Source: a bacterium 42_11
Lineage (GTDB): Bacteria; Synergistota; GBS-1
Length of the DNA: 6,100 bases
Reading direction: 5' to 3'
Assembly: GCA_001508835.1 (NCBI GenBank)
Contig: LGFB01000086.1
Span: 1 to 6,100 of the forward strand
Position 1 is the stretch's first letter. Every line of letters begins with the position of its first letter. Both the position numbers and the translations under genes were made by a program. The notes below the pieces were generated by a model. That model had not been told where the DNA came from and searched no databases. It saw nothing but the letters and a program-made list of their open reading frames with translations. Below are positions 5,457 to 6,100 of the stretch, in pieces.

Positions 5457-6100
5457 TTAAACTTTGTTTACTTCCTTAAAACTTAAAGCTCTCGTATGTT
5501 TAGTATGAGACCATTGCCTTACCCTAACGGTTAAAAGAGCTTGAACTACTAAAGGGATCCAGGTCAAGCTCCACAAAACCAAATAAACCATATATGGGAA
5601 TGCTTTAATGGGAACCCTCTCCTGAAGTAATGCCAAAAACGGATAGAGCCATATCCACAAAGAAACAGCAAACCAAAACCAAAAAGGTAAAACCCCCGGA
5701 TATGGAAGAGAAACCACATTAACATCTGAAACGTGAGAAAGAAAGAGAAAAAGAAGAATAAGACCTCCCAAGAGGATCCTTAACGGGGATATGGCATAAA
5801 AGAACATATCGAGCATAAAAAGCTTTCCTTCCAAAAATGTCTTTTTCAAAAGTGAAAGACCATATTTTAGGGCCACACTCCAGTGCCCTCTCATCCATCT
5901 AAGCCGTTGATTCCAAGAATCTCTAAAAGTAAGCGGTTTCTCATCGTACACTTTAACATCATGAAGCCATCCAATCTTAATTCCTGCTAAATTAAGCTTC
6001 ACGGTGAGCTCAAGGTCTTCTGTGAGCGAGGTTAAACCTAAAGCATACTTCTCTAATAAATCTATCGAAATAGCAAAACCCGTTCCCCCAAGCACGGCAG
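5457..6100 (-). CDS. Membrane-bound family 2 glycosyltransferase, C-terminal part (cut by right edge)
   Basis: Inverting, membrane-embedded GT2 enzyme that transfers sugars from nucleotide donors, of the type that builds or exports polysaccharide or glycolipid. The 5' end lies beyond the window; the frame is open to base 6100 and the true start is not visible. Positions here count from the GTG at 6095. GGTGFAI at 3-9 is the conserved stretch near the acceptor site, TED at 25-27 holds the probable catalytic Asp, and QRLRW at 63-67 is the QxxRW motif of processive and related GT2 enzymes. About three to four hydrophobic segments follow: about 98-120, 136-157, and a long stretch at about 167-189 after VPIKAFPY. 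The tail RQWSHTKHTR resembles the common C-terminal W-x-TxHT motif. Donor, acceptor and product are unknown; cellulose- or PGA-synthase-like and ceramide-glucosyltransferase-like enzymes are possible. It ends 15 nt before thrS. Confidence 0.88.
   Translation of the reverse strand, partial: AVLGGTGFAISIDLLEKYALGLTSLTEDLELTVKLNLAGIKIGWLHDVKVYDEKPLTFRDSWNQRLRWMRGHWSVALKYGLSLLKKTFLEGKLFMLDMFFYAISPLRILLGGLILLFLFLSHVSDVNVVSLPYPGVLPFWFWFAVSLWIWLYPFLALLQERVPIKAFPYMVYLVLWSLTWIPLVVQALLTVRVRQWSHTKHTRALSFKEVNKV

Noticed and set aside
1..6100. Insertion sequences, CRISPR arrays, tRNA or rRNA genes, prophage or defence genes
   Set aside because: None seen on reading both strands; gene content is housekeeping with tight, conserved spacing.

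Overview
All genes in this window lie on the minus strand, so transcription runs from the right edge to the left. The content is core translation machinery. The mRNA-sense strand is purine-rich and GC is about 40% on the few lines I counted. Arginine is often AGA/AGG and the proteins are rich in Lys, Glu and Arg. This suggests a low-to-moderate-GC, possibly thermophilic bacterium. I cannot name the phylum from this evidence.

Unit 1 (right, 6100 to 2749): the C-terminal part of a membrane-bound family 2 glycosyltransferase, then threonyl-tRNA synthetase (thrS), then an S4-domain RluA-family pseudouridine synthase. Spacings are tight (15 and 2 nt), with no room for a promoter, terminator or T-box between the genes. 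They are probably co-transcribed from a promoter outside the window.

Unit 2 (left, about 2750 to 1): an extended -10 promoter sits directly at the end of the RluA-like gene. It is followed by a structured leader of about 160 nt and then infC-rpmI-rplT-pheS-pheT (IF3, L35, L20, and PheRS alpha and beta), with pheT cut by the left edge. Spacings are 12 to 35 nt and I see no convincing terminator, so this looks like one operon. The leader holds a perfect 15-bp hairpin before infC. A 13-nt upstream segment can pair with the hairpin's 5' arm to form an alternative antiterminator. A further hairpin competes with that antiterminator, and a possible pseudoknot lies between them. This is the layout of a transcription attenuator, and feedback by ribosomal protein L20, as known for infC operons, is the likely logic.

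infC itself appears to start at ATT (AUU), 6 nt after a strong Shine-Dalgarno. That is the classic non-canonical start through which IF3 limits its own synthesis. The operon may therefore carry two feedback layers, L20 on the leader and IF3 on its start codon.

Other points of note: the N-terminal region of PheT lacks the usual hallmark motifs of its OB-fold tRNA-binding domain, PheS carries a Cys4 cluster, and five genes need start corrections or care (infC, thrS, rplT, pheS and the RluA-like gene). I found no mobile element, CRISPR array, tRNA or rRNA gene. Apart from the leader, this is a conserved housekeeping region, and I do not claim a new system.
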